Of a DNA stretch of 8,302 bases, positions 1 through 6,527 are shown in pieces; the stretch's first letter is position 1, and every line of letters begins with the position of its first letter. The notes under the pieces are model-generated. The model saw nothing but the letters and a program-made list of their open reading frames with translations, was not told where the DNA came from and did no database searches. The DNA lies in the NCBI GenBank assembly GCA_964431205.1, contig CAYSIX010000189.1, positions 1-8,302 on the forward strand, given 5' to 3'. A program made the position numbers and the translations under genes. The DNA is from CAYSIX01 sp964431205. Its GTDB lineage: Bacteria; Planctomycetota; Phycisphaerae; Phycisphaerales; Phycisphaeraceae.

Positions 1-29
1 ATTGTATCATCCGTAGGCGGGCGGGTCGA
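1..29 (-). promoter_or_regulatory. Weak sigma-70-like promoter reading out of the window
   Basis: On the minus strand TCGACC (29-24) is separated by 17 bases from TACAAT (6-1). These match TTGACA at 4 of 6 and TATAAT at 5 of 6 with ideal spacing. It lies after the hairpin and would drive a further minus-strand gene outside the window. The window end prevents any check of what follows. Confidence 0.28.
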
Positions 30-96
30 GGGTTTCTTTCGTGACGCGAGGGGCGAGGGCGTGGCGGAGGTCGACGCCGTTCGGCCCTGGGCCCGG

Positions 97-117
97 CCCT
101 CTCCCGGGGGGAGAGGG
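97..117 (-). terminator. Strong hairpin after the last gene, possible terminator
   Basis: CCCTCTCCC (97-105) and GGGAGAGGG (109-117) form a perfect 9-base-pair stem with a 3-base loop, 34 bases beyond the stop of the YggL-like gene. No T-run follows on either strand, so this is not a canonical Rho-independent terminator. It may still stop or stabilise transcripts in a GC-rich genome, or it may be a copy of a dispersed palindromic repeat. Confidence 0.42.
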
Positions 118-151
118 AGCAAGAGGGGCTGGGCGTGCGGTGCGGCGGATT

Positions 152-454
152 TCACAGCGGTGTGACGTCGCCGGGCTCGCAGGCGGCGACGGCGGGGTGG
201 AAGAGCAGGGCCTGAAGGAGCTCGGCGCGGTGTTGTTCGGCGGCGTGGCGGTCGGGGCCGAGGTCGAGGACGGCGTGGATGCGGTGGGCGGCGGGCCGGG
301 CGGCGCGGTGGAGGCGTGCCGGGGCGGGCAGTTCGCGGTCGAGCGTGCGGAGGAAATGGTCGTGGGGCGTGTCCGGTCGCAGGCGCAGCGCGACGGTGAA
401 CCCGAAGCGTCGGTAGCGGCCGATGCGTTTCTTTTTTCGGATGCGCTGGTTCAC
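152..454 (-). CDS. Small YggL-like (DUF469) protein
   Basis: The 100-residue basic protein begins MNQRIRKKKRIGRYRRFGFT, which fits the YggL N-terminus (a run of Arg/Lys, then a Gly-x-Phe/Tyr...Gly-Phe-x-Val pattern). The C-terminal part (AAEQHRAELLQALLFHPAVA) matches the position of the family's last helix, and the length is close to the roughly 108 residues of E. coli YggL. E. coli YggL is reported to bind the 50S ribosomal subunit. Similarity is by eye and the middle of the protein (45-65) is divergent. The start is GTG at 454 with only a weak purine stretch (CAGGG) upstream, 73 bases after cheB. It is read in the same direction and is probably the last gene of the unit. No chemotaxis link is known to me. 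A diverged or decaying copy cannot be excluded. Confidence 0.55.
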   Translation of the reverse strand: MNQRIRKKKRIGRYRRFGFTVALRLRPDTPHDHFLRTLDRELPAPARLHRAARPAAHRIHAVLDLGPDRHAAEQHRAELLQALLFHPAVAACEPGDVTPL

Positions 455-527
455 ACGTAGGCCCTGGTGGGGTCGGCGCGTGTCGGGCGTGCCGGGGAGC
501 GAGCGTCGGTGGGGGCTTGGGGCGCGG

Positions 528-1586
528 TCACGCGGCCTGCTGGGCGGGCCCGGCGAGGCTCAGGAGGCTGCGGACGATGCCGGCGGGGCAGAGGCTGGCC
601 TGGACGAGGGCGGCCTCGGTGACGGCCTTGGGCATGCCGTAGACGACGCAGGTCTCCTGGCTCTGGGCGAGCAGGGTGGCGCCGCGGTCGTGCAGTTGTC
701 GGGCGCCGCGGAGGCCGTCGTCGCCGATGCCGGTCAGGACGATGCCGAGGGTGCGTTTGCCGAAGGTCTCGGCGGCGGTGCTGAACAGGACGTCGACGCT
801 GGGCTTGTAGATGTGGTCGGTCGGCTCGTCGCTGACGTGCAGGGCGCGTCGGGTCAGGCCCTGTCGGCGGATGTGCAGGTGCGCGCCGCCGGGGGCGAGG
901 TAGACGTGACCGGGTTCGACGGTCATGCCGTCCTCGACGTGGACGACGGTGAGGGGGCAGAGCTGATCGAGCCGCTCGGCCATGGACTGGGTGAAGATGC
1001 GGGGCATGTGTTGAGCGATGATGAAGGGGGTGTGGAGGTTGGCGGGCATGGCGGCGAGGATGGTTTCGACGACGGGGGACCCGCCGGTGGAGGACCCGAT
1101 GCAGACGGCGTCGAAGGTGCCGGGGCGGAAGGCGGGGGGTTTTTCGGAGGCGGCGTGTGCGGGGCTGGTGGTGCTGCTGGGTCGGGGGCTGCGGCCGAGG
1201 GTCTTGACCAGGCTGGTCAGGCGGGGCTTGAGCTTGTTGACGCCGAGGGAGAACTGGGACTGATCCTTGGCGATGACGTCGGCGGCGCCGAGGCACATGG
1301 CGCGGAGGGAGGCGCGGGAGCCCTCGGTGGTCAGGGAGCTGCACATGAGGACCTGGGTGGGGGCCTCGCGCATGATGCGGCGGAGGGCGGTGAGCCCGTC
1401 CATCTCGGGCATCTCGATGTCGAGGGTGATCACGTCGGGCTTGAGGCGTTTGGCCAGGTCGACGGCCTCGACGCCGTTGCGGCCGGTGCCGACGATCTCG
1501 ATCTGGGGGTCGTCGGCGAGCATCTGCTGGATGGCGCGGCGCATGAAGGCCGAGTCATCGACGACCAGGACACGGATCGCGGCCAT
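528..1586 (-). CDS. cheB: CheB chemoreceptor methylesterase/deamidase
   Basis: CheB removes methyl groups from receptor glutamates, and deamidates receptor glutamines, when phosphorylated by CheA. The 352-residue length is normal. The receiver domain (about 3-125) has Asp10-Asp11, phospho-acceptor Asp56 (ITLDIEMPEMDG) and Lys107. The residue after that lysine is Asp108 where proline is usual. A Pro/Ser/Ala-rich linker (about 131-156) joins the C-terminal esterase, whose catalytic triad is visible as Ser166 in GSSTGG (164-169), His193 in AQHMP and Asp290 in LTGIGDDG. The ATG at 1586 has an ideal AGGAGG. It follows the FapA-like gene by 31 bases, and the protein ends in Gln-Gln-Ala-Ala. The active site is intact, so function as adaptation esterase is expected. 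Confidence 0.96.
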   Translation of the reverse strand: MAAIRVLVVDDSAFMRRAIQQMLADDPQIEIVGTGRNGVEAVDLAKRLKPDVITLDIEMPEMDGLTALRRIMREAPTQVLMCSSLTTEGSRASLRAMCLGAADVIAKDQSQFSLGVNKLKPRLTSLVKTLGRSPRPSSTTSPAHAASEKPPAFRPGTFDAVCIGSSTGGSPVVETILAAMPANLHTPFIIAQHMPRIFTQSMAERLDQLCPLTVVHVEDGMTVEPGHVYLAPGGAHLHIRRQGLTRRALHVSDEPTDHIYKPSVDVLFSTAAETFGKRTLGIVLTGIGDDGLRGARQLHDRGATLLAQSQETCVVYGMPKAVTEAALVQASLCPAGIVRSLLSLAGPAQQAA

Positions 1587-1594
1587 GCGGGGGA

Positions 1595-1600
1595 CCTCCT
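1595..1600 (-). promoter_or_regulatory. Consensus ribosome binding site of cheB
   Basis: A full AGGAGG lies 8 bases before the cheB ATG, inside the 31-base spacer after the FapA-like gene. It is the strongest Shine-Dalgarno in the cluster. Confidence 0.8.
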
Positions 1601-1617
1601 GTGGACACGGCGGGGGA

Positions 1618-3057
1618 TCAACGGGTTCCGGTGGAGACGTCGGCGATCTGGGCGAGCAGGCCGCCGGTGCCGTCGGGGTGCTCGAAGACGGCCTCGCCGC
1701 GATCGCCGCGGGCGATGCGGACCGGCCCGCGGACCTCGCGCTGGATCCGGTAGTGGTTGCCGGCGAAGACGAAGACGACGCCGTTGTGCAGGCGACGTTC
1801 GACGCGAACGTCGACGGTGCGTTCGCGTTCGATCAGGGCCTGCAGATTGGCGAGGGTGGCCTCGGCCTTGCGCAGGGCGGGGCCGACCTGCATGAGCTCG
1901 AAGGCGATCTCGGTCTGGCGTTCCTTGTCGACGGCGGTCATGCGTTTTTTGCCCGAGAGCTTGTTGATGCGGTCCTGCTCCTCGGCGAGGGCGTCGTGCT
2001 GTCGGCGCAGGTCGTCGGCGAGTCGGGCGAGCTCGTCGGCGAAGGGCTCGAGGCGGGGGACGGTGCCGACGACGAGTTCGGTGGGCACGCCGGCGGGGCT
2101 GCCCAGGGCGGCGATGTGGGCGGCGCCGGTGACGACGGTCTGGCCGCCGATGATCGAGCCGGCGGGCGAGTCGATGCGGCCGTGGATGACCAGGCGGCAG
2201 TTGATGACCTCGCGGTCGATGCACAGGTCGCCGCGGGCCTCGGCGTGGATGTTGTCGAGGTACTTGCCGCGGAGGGAGCCGCCGACGGAGGCGCGGCCCT
2301 GCTCTCGGCCGGCGAACCCGCCGCGGGCGATCAGGTCCCCGCCGCACTCGATGGTGGCGGCCTCGATCATGCCGTGGACCTCGACGTGGCCGGTGGCGCG
2401 GACGACGAAGCAGTCCTTGACGTCGTTTCGGATGGCGATGTCGCCGCGGAAGTCGATGTTGCCGGTGGAGAAGTCGACGTTGTCGGAGACCTCGAGGAAG
2501 TTGCGGATGCAGGCGGCGTCGCGGTCGCGGTGGAGCAGGCCCTCGGCCTGGGCGACCAGGTCGCCGTTGGCCTTGCGGAGGATGGTTTCGTCGAGCTTGA
2601 GTCGGCAGTCCTTGCCGTCGCGGGCGGCGAGGGTTCGGCCGCAGACGTCGCGGCCGTCGGTGCCGATGGTGGGCCGGTGCAGGCGGCCGATGACCTGGCC
2701 GGGCTTGACCATGATGAAGGCGGTGCGGTCGTAGTGGGAGGCGGGCCGGTTGTCGTCTTCGTCGGGGTGTTGATCGACGAGCCAGTCGACGCGGCCGTCC
2801 TCGCCGTGCTGAGGGGGCGTGCCGTGGGCGATGACGCCGCGGACGGTTTGGGGGTGCTCGGGCGGGGCCTGGAGCAGGGCGTTGACGGCGTCCTGGACGG
2901 CCTCGGTGATGTCGAGGCCGGCCTGTCGGAGCAGGGCCTCGATGAAGCCGTCGGTCGCCACGGCGAAGTCGAAGCCGGCGGGGATGATCATCTCGGCCGA
3001 CATCTTGTCGGGCGCGACCTGAACGCGGATCGTGTTGTCCTGCGTGATGGTGGCCAT
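1618..3057 (-). CDS. FapA-like protein (DUF342 family)
   Basis: The protein has 479 residues and the FapA/DUF342 architecture. An N-terminal region (about 1-110) is followed by FIMVKPGQVIGRLHRPTIGTDGRDVCGRTL (114-143), whose pattern of prolines and glycines is typical of these proteins. A repetitive strand-rich stretch then runs from about 185 to 330 (GNIDFRGDIAIRN, ATGHVEVHGMIEAATIECGGDLIARGG), consistent with a polymer-forming beta-helix. A charged coiled coil covers about 334-412 and a short C-terminal beta domain ends the protein. No signal peptide or membrane segment is seen, so it is cytoplasmic. The family includes FapA, linked to polar flagellum assembly; its exact role here is unknown. 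ATG at 3057 lacks a clear ribosome binding site. An in-frame GTG at 3150 overlaps the cheY stop as GTGA and would add 31 Arg/Ala/Pro-rich residues. Family assignment is firm; a chemotaxis role is inferred from position only. Confidence 0.85.
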   Translation of the reverse strand: MATITQDNTIRVQVAPDKMSAEMIIPAGFDFAVATDGFIEALLRQAGLDITEAVQDAVNALLQAPPEHPQTVRGVIAHGTPPQHGEDGRVDWLVDQHPDEDDNRPASHYDRTAFIMVKPGQVIGRLHRPTIGTDGRDVCGRTLAARDGKDCRLKLDETILRKANGDLVAQAEGLLHRDRDAACIRNFLEVSDNVDFSTGNIDFRGDIAIRNDVKDCFVVRATGHVEVHGMIEAATIECGGDLIARGGFAGREQGRASVGGSLRGKYLDNIHAEARGDLCIDREVINCRLVIHGRIDSPAGSIIGGQTVVTGAAHIAALGSPAGVPTELVVGTVPRLEPFADELARLADDLRRQHDALAEEQDRINKLSGKKRMTAVDKERQTEIAFELMQVGPALRKAEATLANLQALIERERTVDVRVERRLHNGVVFVFAGNHYRIQREVRGPVRIARGDRGEAVFEHPDGTGGLLAQIADVSTGTR

Positions 3058-3132
3058 CGCAACGCGCTGGTGGGGGCCGACGCGGCGGACGGGTCGGGCC
3101 GCCGTGGAAGCGGGGCCGGCGACCCGGCGCGT

Positions 3133-3146
3133 CCGGGCCGGCCCGG
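3133..3146. repeat. 14-base GC palindrome abutting the cheY stop
   Basis: CCGGGCCGGCCCGG is self-complementary and directly adjoins the cheY TGA (3147-3149) on the 3' side of that gene. Further GCCGG/CCGGC inverted elements lie just beyond it (about 3114-3127). The 89-base cheY-fapA spacer is therefore likely to be highly structured as RNA. No T-run follows, so it is not a classical intrinsic terminator. It could instead cap the 3' end of upstream transcripts. Confidence 0.45.
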
Positions 3147-3518
3147 TCACGCGGCCGCGGCGCGCGTGAGCGTTTCTCGGATCCGTTCGCTGAGCACCTC
3201 GGGGGTGAACGGCTTGACGACGTAGTTGTTCACACCGGCCTTGATCGCCTCGACCACGCGTGCCTTCTCGGCCTCGGTCGTGACCATGATGATCGGCGCC
3301 CGGCTGCCGGTCTCGCGCAGCTTCTTGACCAGGGTCAGCCCGTCCATGTTCGGCATGTTCCAGTCCACCAGCAGCAGGTCGGGCTGGAACGCGCCGACCT
3401 TCGACAGCGCGTCCAGACCGTCGGTGGCTTCCTCGATCTCCCCGTAGCCCAACTGGGAGAGGATGCCCTTCTGGATGTTCCGCATCGTCTTCGAATCGTC
3501 GACCAGCATCACTTTCAT
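3147..3518 (-). CDS. cheY: CheY chemotaxis response regulator
   Basis: This is a stand-alone receiver domain of 123 residues, the usual CheY size. It takes phosphate from CheA and acts on the flagellar motor switch. It shows the acidic pair Asp7-Asp8 (MLVDDSKTMR), phospho-acceptor Asp52 (LLVDWNMPNMDG), the switch Thr80 (IIMVTTEAE), aromatic Tyr99 and Lys102-Pro103 (NNYVVKPF). ATG at 3518 is chosen because AGGAG is 9 bases upstream; a TTG two codons earlier is too close to that site. Position directly after cheX and in the cheA cluster supports a true CheY over an orphan regulator. The protein ends in four alanines. A 14-base palindrome begins immediately after the stop codon. Confidence 0.95.
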   Translation of the reverse strand: MKVMLVDDSKTMRNIQKGILSQLGYGEIEEATDGLDALSKVGAFQPDLLLVDWNMPNMDGLTLVKKLRETGSRAPIIMVTTEAEKARVVEAIKAGVNNYVVKPFTPEVLSERIRETLTRAAAA

Positions 3519-3527
3519 GATCAATCG

Positions 3528-3532
3528 CTCCT
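3528..3532 (-). promoter_or_regulatory. Ribosome binding site that decides the cheY start
   Basis: AGGAG lies 9 bases before ATG at 3518 but only 3 bases before an in-frame TTG at 3524. The spacing favours the ATG. Confidence 0.7.
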
Positions 3533-3540
3533 GCGCGTGG

Positions 3541-3556
3541 GGCGTCGCGCGACGCC
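3541..3556. repeat. 16-base perfect palindrome upstream of cheY
   Basis: GGCGTCGCGCGACGCC reads the same on both strands. It lies in the 96-base cheX-cheY spacer, 22 bases before the cheY start and just upstream of its ribosome binding site. It could be a protein-binding operator or an mRNA hairpin affecting cheY translation or stability. In DNA this GC-rich, chance palindromes are commoner than usual. Confidence 0.5.
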
Positions 3557-3614
3557 GTCTCCCGGCTCATTGGGTTCTAGTTTCATCCGTCGGAACGGGC
3601 GGCGGCCGGCGTCC

Positions 3615-4112
3615 TCACGCCGCGGCGCTCATGCCCGTGCCCGCCTCCGCCTTCGCCTGCTTGATCGAGACCTCGACGTTGAAGTCGCCCACGTCCGACT
3701 GGCAGGGGATGGTGATCGCGACCACGTCCTTGCGCCCGAAGACCTGGTGGGCCTGCCCGACGACGACCGAGGGGCAGGAGATGCTCACCTGCTTGCCCTC
3801 GAACTGGGCCTTGGCGCCGCCGGAGACCATGTTGACCAGCTCGCCGACGGCGTCGGCGAAGTCCTCGTGCGAGCTGGCCAGGTCGGTGCCGGTGAAGAGG
3901 CTCACGACGCGTTCGGCCGTGGTGGTCGGGAAGCTGAGGACCACGGTGCCCTCGACGTCGCCGGACATCCCGATGATGCCCGAGACGTCGTGGCTCGGCT
4001 CGGTCTGGTTCTTCAGGGCCGGCTGGCCGAGCTGGAGCGGCAACTGCAGCATCGTCTCGAAGACGTTCTGCACGGACTTGACGAACGGGAGGATGTAGGA
4101 CTGGTCCACCAT
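3615..4112 (-). CDS. cheX: CheX-family CheY-P phosphatase
   Basis: The CheX/CheC/FliY phosphatases remove phosphate from CheY-P and so end the motor signal; they are unrelated to CheZ. The 165-residue protein has the fold-defining catalytic helix DAVGELVNMVSGGAKAQF (87-104). The paired catalytic residues are Glu91 and Asn94, and the conserved downstream proline is Pro114 (ISCPSVVVG). An N-terminal strand region with GIIGMSGDVEGTVVLSF (45-61) matches the CheX style of a single, intact catalytic site, whereas CheC carries two. The gene follows cheA by 15 bases with its own AAGGAG and precedes its substrate gene cheY by 96 bases. The protein ends in Ser-Ala-Ala-Ala. CheX is preferred over CheC on length and on having one motif; confusion between the two names is the main uncertainty. 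Confidence 0.88.
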   Translation of the reverse strand: MVDQSYILPFVKSVQNVFETMLQLPLQLGQPALKNQTEPSHDVSGIIGMSGDVEGTVVLSFPTTTAERVVSLFTGTDLASSHEDFADAVGELVNMVSGGAKAQFEGKQVSISCPSVVVGQAHQVFGRKDVVAITIPCQSDVGDFNVEVSIKQAKAEAGTGMSAAA

Positions 4113-4116
4113 CGAT

Positions 4117-4122
4117 CTCCTT
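4117..4122 (-). promoter_or_regulatory. Ribosome binding site of cheX
   Basis: AAGGAG lies 4 bases before the cheX ATG at 4112, filling the 15-base spacer after the cheA stop. This tight arrangement supports co-translation of cheA and cheX. Confidence 0.7.
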
Positions 4123-4127
4123 GTGAA

Positions 4128-6458
4128 TCAGGCGGCGGCCTGAAGGGTTGGCGTCGGGGCGGGCGGCGCCGACGCCGACCCGGTCGATTTCAAAAGCTGC
4201 ACCACGTCGAGGATCAGGCTCACCTCGCCGTTCTCCTGGATCGTCGCGCCGCTGAACGGGCCGCCGGCCGTGCACTCGTCGTCCAGCGGCTTGATCACGA
4301 TCTCCTTCTGGCCCACGAGCTTGTCCACGATCAGCCCCGCGCGATGCCCGCCGACGGCGACCACCACGGCGAAGCGACCGGCGCCCTCCAGGGCCACCTC
4401 GTTGAGCCGCTGCCTCAGGTCCACCAGCGGCAGGACGGCGTCGCGAAGCCGCATCACCGGGTGGCCGTGCACGCTGCGCACCACGCACTGCTCGGGGCGC
4501 ACGATCTCCACGATGCTCTGCAGTGGGATCGCGTAAAGGTGCCGGCCCACGCCGACGACCATCGCCGGCATGATCGCCACGGTCAGCGGGATCAGGATCT
4601 CGATCGTCGTGCCCTGGCCCCGCGTCGAGTCGATGTTGATCGTCCCGTTGAGCTTGGTCACGTTCGTCCGCACGACGTCCATGCCGACGCCGCGGCCGGA
4701 CAGGTCGCTGACCACCGCCGCGGTCGAGAAGCCGGCCTCGAAGATGAACCGGAACACGTCGCTGTCCGAGAGCTGGGCCACCTGCTCGGCGGTGGCCAGC
4801 CCGCGCTCGACCGCCTTGGTGCCGATCACTTCGCGGTCCAGGCCCTTGCCGTCGTCGATGATCGCCACGCGGACGTGGCTGCCCTGATGCTCGGCCTCGA
4901 GACGGATCTTGCCGACCTCGGCCTTGCCCGCCTCGACCCGCTGGGCCGGCTCCTCGATCCCGTGATCGGCGCTGTTGCGCAGGATGTGCACCAGCGGATC
5001 GGCCAGCAGCTCGAGCACCGACTTGTCCACCTCCGTGTCCTTGCCGGTGATCTCCAGGTCGATCTTCTTGTGCGTCATTCGCGCGATGTCGCGGATCACG
5101 CGCGGATAGCGGTCGAAGAGCTTGGCCAGCGGCTGCATCCGCGTCCGCATCACCCCGACCTGCAACTCGCTGGTCAGCCGGTCGAGGTCGCTCGCCGCCG
5201 AGGTCACGTTCTCGGTCAGCTCCTGCGGCAGCTCGTGGTCGCGCAGGTTGCGCGTCAGCGCCAGCACGCGGTTCTTGTTCAGCACGAGCTGACCGACCAG
5301 GTTCAGCAGCGCCTCGAGCCGACCCACCTCGACGCGGATCGTCTGCTCGACGGCGCTGGCGCCCGCGCGTCCGGCGGCGGGCTTGTCGGCCGCGTCGCCG
5401 CCGTCCGGCTCGGCCGGCTCGGTTGACGTCGCGCCCGCCCCGGGCGCGGGCGTCGCGCCGCCGCTCGCCCGGCCCTCGGCACCGTCTGCCGCGCCGGCGT
5501 CCGACTCGGCGGCGTCCAGCACCCCGTCCAGCTTCAGCGCCGCGACCGGATCGTCGCCGCGCTCGGCTCGGGCCTCGGCGGGCAGCTCCTGCCCCTCCGC
5601 CAACTGGTTCAGCCGCTCGGTCAGCCGCTCGAGCGGCCAGCTCAACGCGCGCTGCCGCTGCAACGCGTCGGCCTGCTGCTCGATCAGCCAGCGGATGCCC
5701 CGCAGACGCACCGTGATCTGCGTCATCGCGTCGCCGGGCAGTCGGCCCAGCTTCGGCGCCGTCTGCTCCAGCAGCCGCGCCACCGCCGTCAGGTCCGGCA
5801 GCTCGAAAAAGTCCACGGTCTTGACCAGTGTCTCCGCGATCTCCGACAGGTGCGCCGCCGCTTCCTCTCGCGTCGCGTCGCTCTCGAGCTCCTGGATCGC
5901 GCCCTCGATCTGCTGCGCCTGCTCGCGCATGTCGGCGACCATGAACTCGAGCAGGTCCAGCTTCTGAGCGGGCAGGCTCAGCGGTTGGCCGCCACCGTCG
6001 TCGCTCGCTGGCTCGGCCGGCTCGTCGCCGGCGTCGGCGTCCTGCTCGTCGGACGACGCCCCGCCCGCGGCGCACAGCGCCTTGAGTCGCTCGATCAGCT
6101 CGTCCGGGGCCTCGGGCGCCTCCTCTCCGCTGCTGAGCGCCTCGATCTGCGACCGCACCACGTCCGCGCTCTGCAGCAGCGCGTCCATCACCGCCTCGGT
6201 GACCTGGACCTCGCCCTTGCGCAGCCGGTTGAGGGTGTCCTCGGCGACGTGGGCGAAGCCGGTCACCGCTGTCAGGCCCAGGAAGCTTGCCGCGCCCTTG
6301 ATCGTGTGCAGGGCCCGGAAGCAACTGTTGCACAGCTCCTGCGCCTCGGCAGGGGCCTCGGCGGACTCCAGACGCACCAGGTCGCCGTCGAGCAACTCGA
6401 TCAGCTCCGACGACTCGGTCAGGAAGTCCTGCAACAGGCTGGGGTCGATCTGGGACAA
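4128..6458 (-). CDS. cheA: CheA chemotaxis histidine kinase
   Basis: CheA autophosphorylates under receptor control and passes phosphate to CheY and CheB. The protein has 776 residues. P1/HPt (about 1-110) contains ALHTIKGAASFLGL with phospho-acceptor His51. Residues about 160-290 form a second helical segment that aligns with an HPt core (TLVKTVDFFELPDLTAVARLL), but Glu209 stands where the histidine should be. A low-complexity Ala/Gly/Asp linker covers about 291-370. The dimerisation helices follow (about 371-435), then the ATPase domain with N box HILRNSADHG (491-500), G1 DDGKG (535-539), F box FEAGFST (573-579) and G2 GRGVGMD (588-594). The CheW-like P5 domain spans about 625-757. No CheY-binding P2 domain is recognised. 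The start is TTG with an upstream AAGGAA. The stop lies 15 bases before cheX. The kinase motifs look intact and the protein should be active. Confidence 0.96.
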   Translation of the reverse strand: MSQIDPSLLQDFLTESSELIELLDGDLVRLESAEAPAEAQELCNSCFRALHTIKGAASFLGLTAVTGFAHVAEDTLNRLRKGEVQVTEAVMDALLQSADVVRSQIEALSSGEEAPEAPDELIERLKALCAAGGASSDEQDADAGDEPAEPASDDGGGQPLSLPAQKLDLLEFMVADMREQAQQIEGAIQELESDATREEAAAHLSEIAETLVKTVDFFELPDLTAVARLLEQTAPKLGRLPGDAMTQITVRLRGIRWLIEQQADALQRQRALSWPLERLTERLNQLAEGQELPAEARAERGDDPVAALKLDGVLDAAESDAGAADGAEGRASGGATPAPGAGATSTEPAEPDGGDAADKPAAGRAGASAVEQTIRVEVGRLEALLNLVGQLVLNKNRVLALTRNLRDHELPQELTENVTSAASDLDRLTSELQVGVMRTRMQPLAKLFDRYPRVIRDIARMTHKKIDLEITGKDTEVDKSVLELLADPLVHILRNSADHGIEEPAQRVEAGKAEVGKIRLEAEHQGSHVRVAIIDDGKGLDREVIGTKAVERGLATAEQVAQLSDSDVFRFIFEAGFSTAAVVSDLSGRGVGMDVVRTNVTKLNGTINIDSTRGQGTTIEILIPLTVAIMPAMVVGVGRHLYAIPLQSIVEIVRPEQCVVRSVHGHPVMRLRDAVLPLVDLRQRLNEVALEGAGRFAVVVAVGGHRAGLIVDKLVGQKEIVIKPLDDECTAGGPFSGATIQENGEVSLILDVVQLLKSTGSASAPPAPTPTLQAAA

Positions 6459-6467
6459 GCGGCTCGG

Positions 6468-6473
6468 TTCCTT
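6468..6473 (-). promoter_or_regulatory. Ribosome binding site supporting a TTG start for cheA
   Basis: AAGGAA (AAAGGAA with the base before it) lies 9 bases upstream of TTG at 6458-6456. The reading begins directly with an HPt-like helix and I see no nearer ATG or GTG, so the rare TTG initiation codon is favoured. Confidence 0.65.
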
Positions 6474-6527
6474 TCGTCTCGTGGTCGGCTCAGGCCGCGC
6501 CGGGCCCGGTCATAGTTCCGTAGTCGG

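Larger units (their letters stand above)
1..151. other. Region beyond the last gene, no gene seen
   Basis: No credible protein is encoded in these bases. The region holds the 9-base-pair hairpin and a weak promoter-like pair that would read off the left edge. It is the likely boundary of the chemotaxis unit. Confidence 0.5.

Noticed and set aside
423..1895. 490-codon plus-strand open frame over cheB
   Set aside because: It lies opposite cheB and the end of the FapA-like gene. Its translation is a Gly/Asp/Ala/Glu repeat-like sequence with no domain, as expected for the antisense of a GC-rich gene with C/G third positions.
1267..3225. 652-codon plus-strand open frame over the FapA-like gene
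   Set aside because: The translation is Ala/Gly/Asp/Val-rich and low in complexity, while the minus strand encodes recognisable CheB and DUF342 domains. Treated as an antisense shadow.
3519..3524. TTG at 3524 as the cheY start
   Set aside because: It is only 3 bases from the AGGAG site, whereas the ATG at 3518 is 9 bases away and gives the usual CheY N-terminus.
3537..5426. 629-codon plus-strand open frame over cheX and cheA
   Set aside because: The translation is His/Arg/Asp/Leu-rich with no family features, opposite well-supported cheX and cheA.
3583..6333. 916-codon minus-strand open frame in another frame of cheA
   Set aside because: Arg/Gly/Ala-rich composition with no motif. It overlaps the intact CheA kinase frame completely and arises from the lack of stop codons at high GC.
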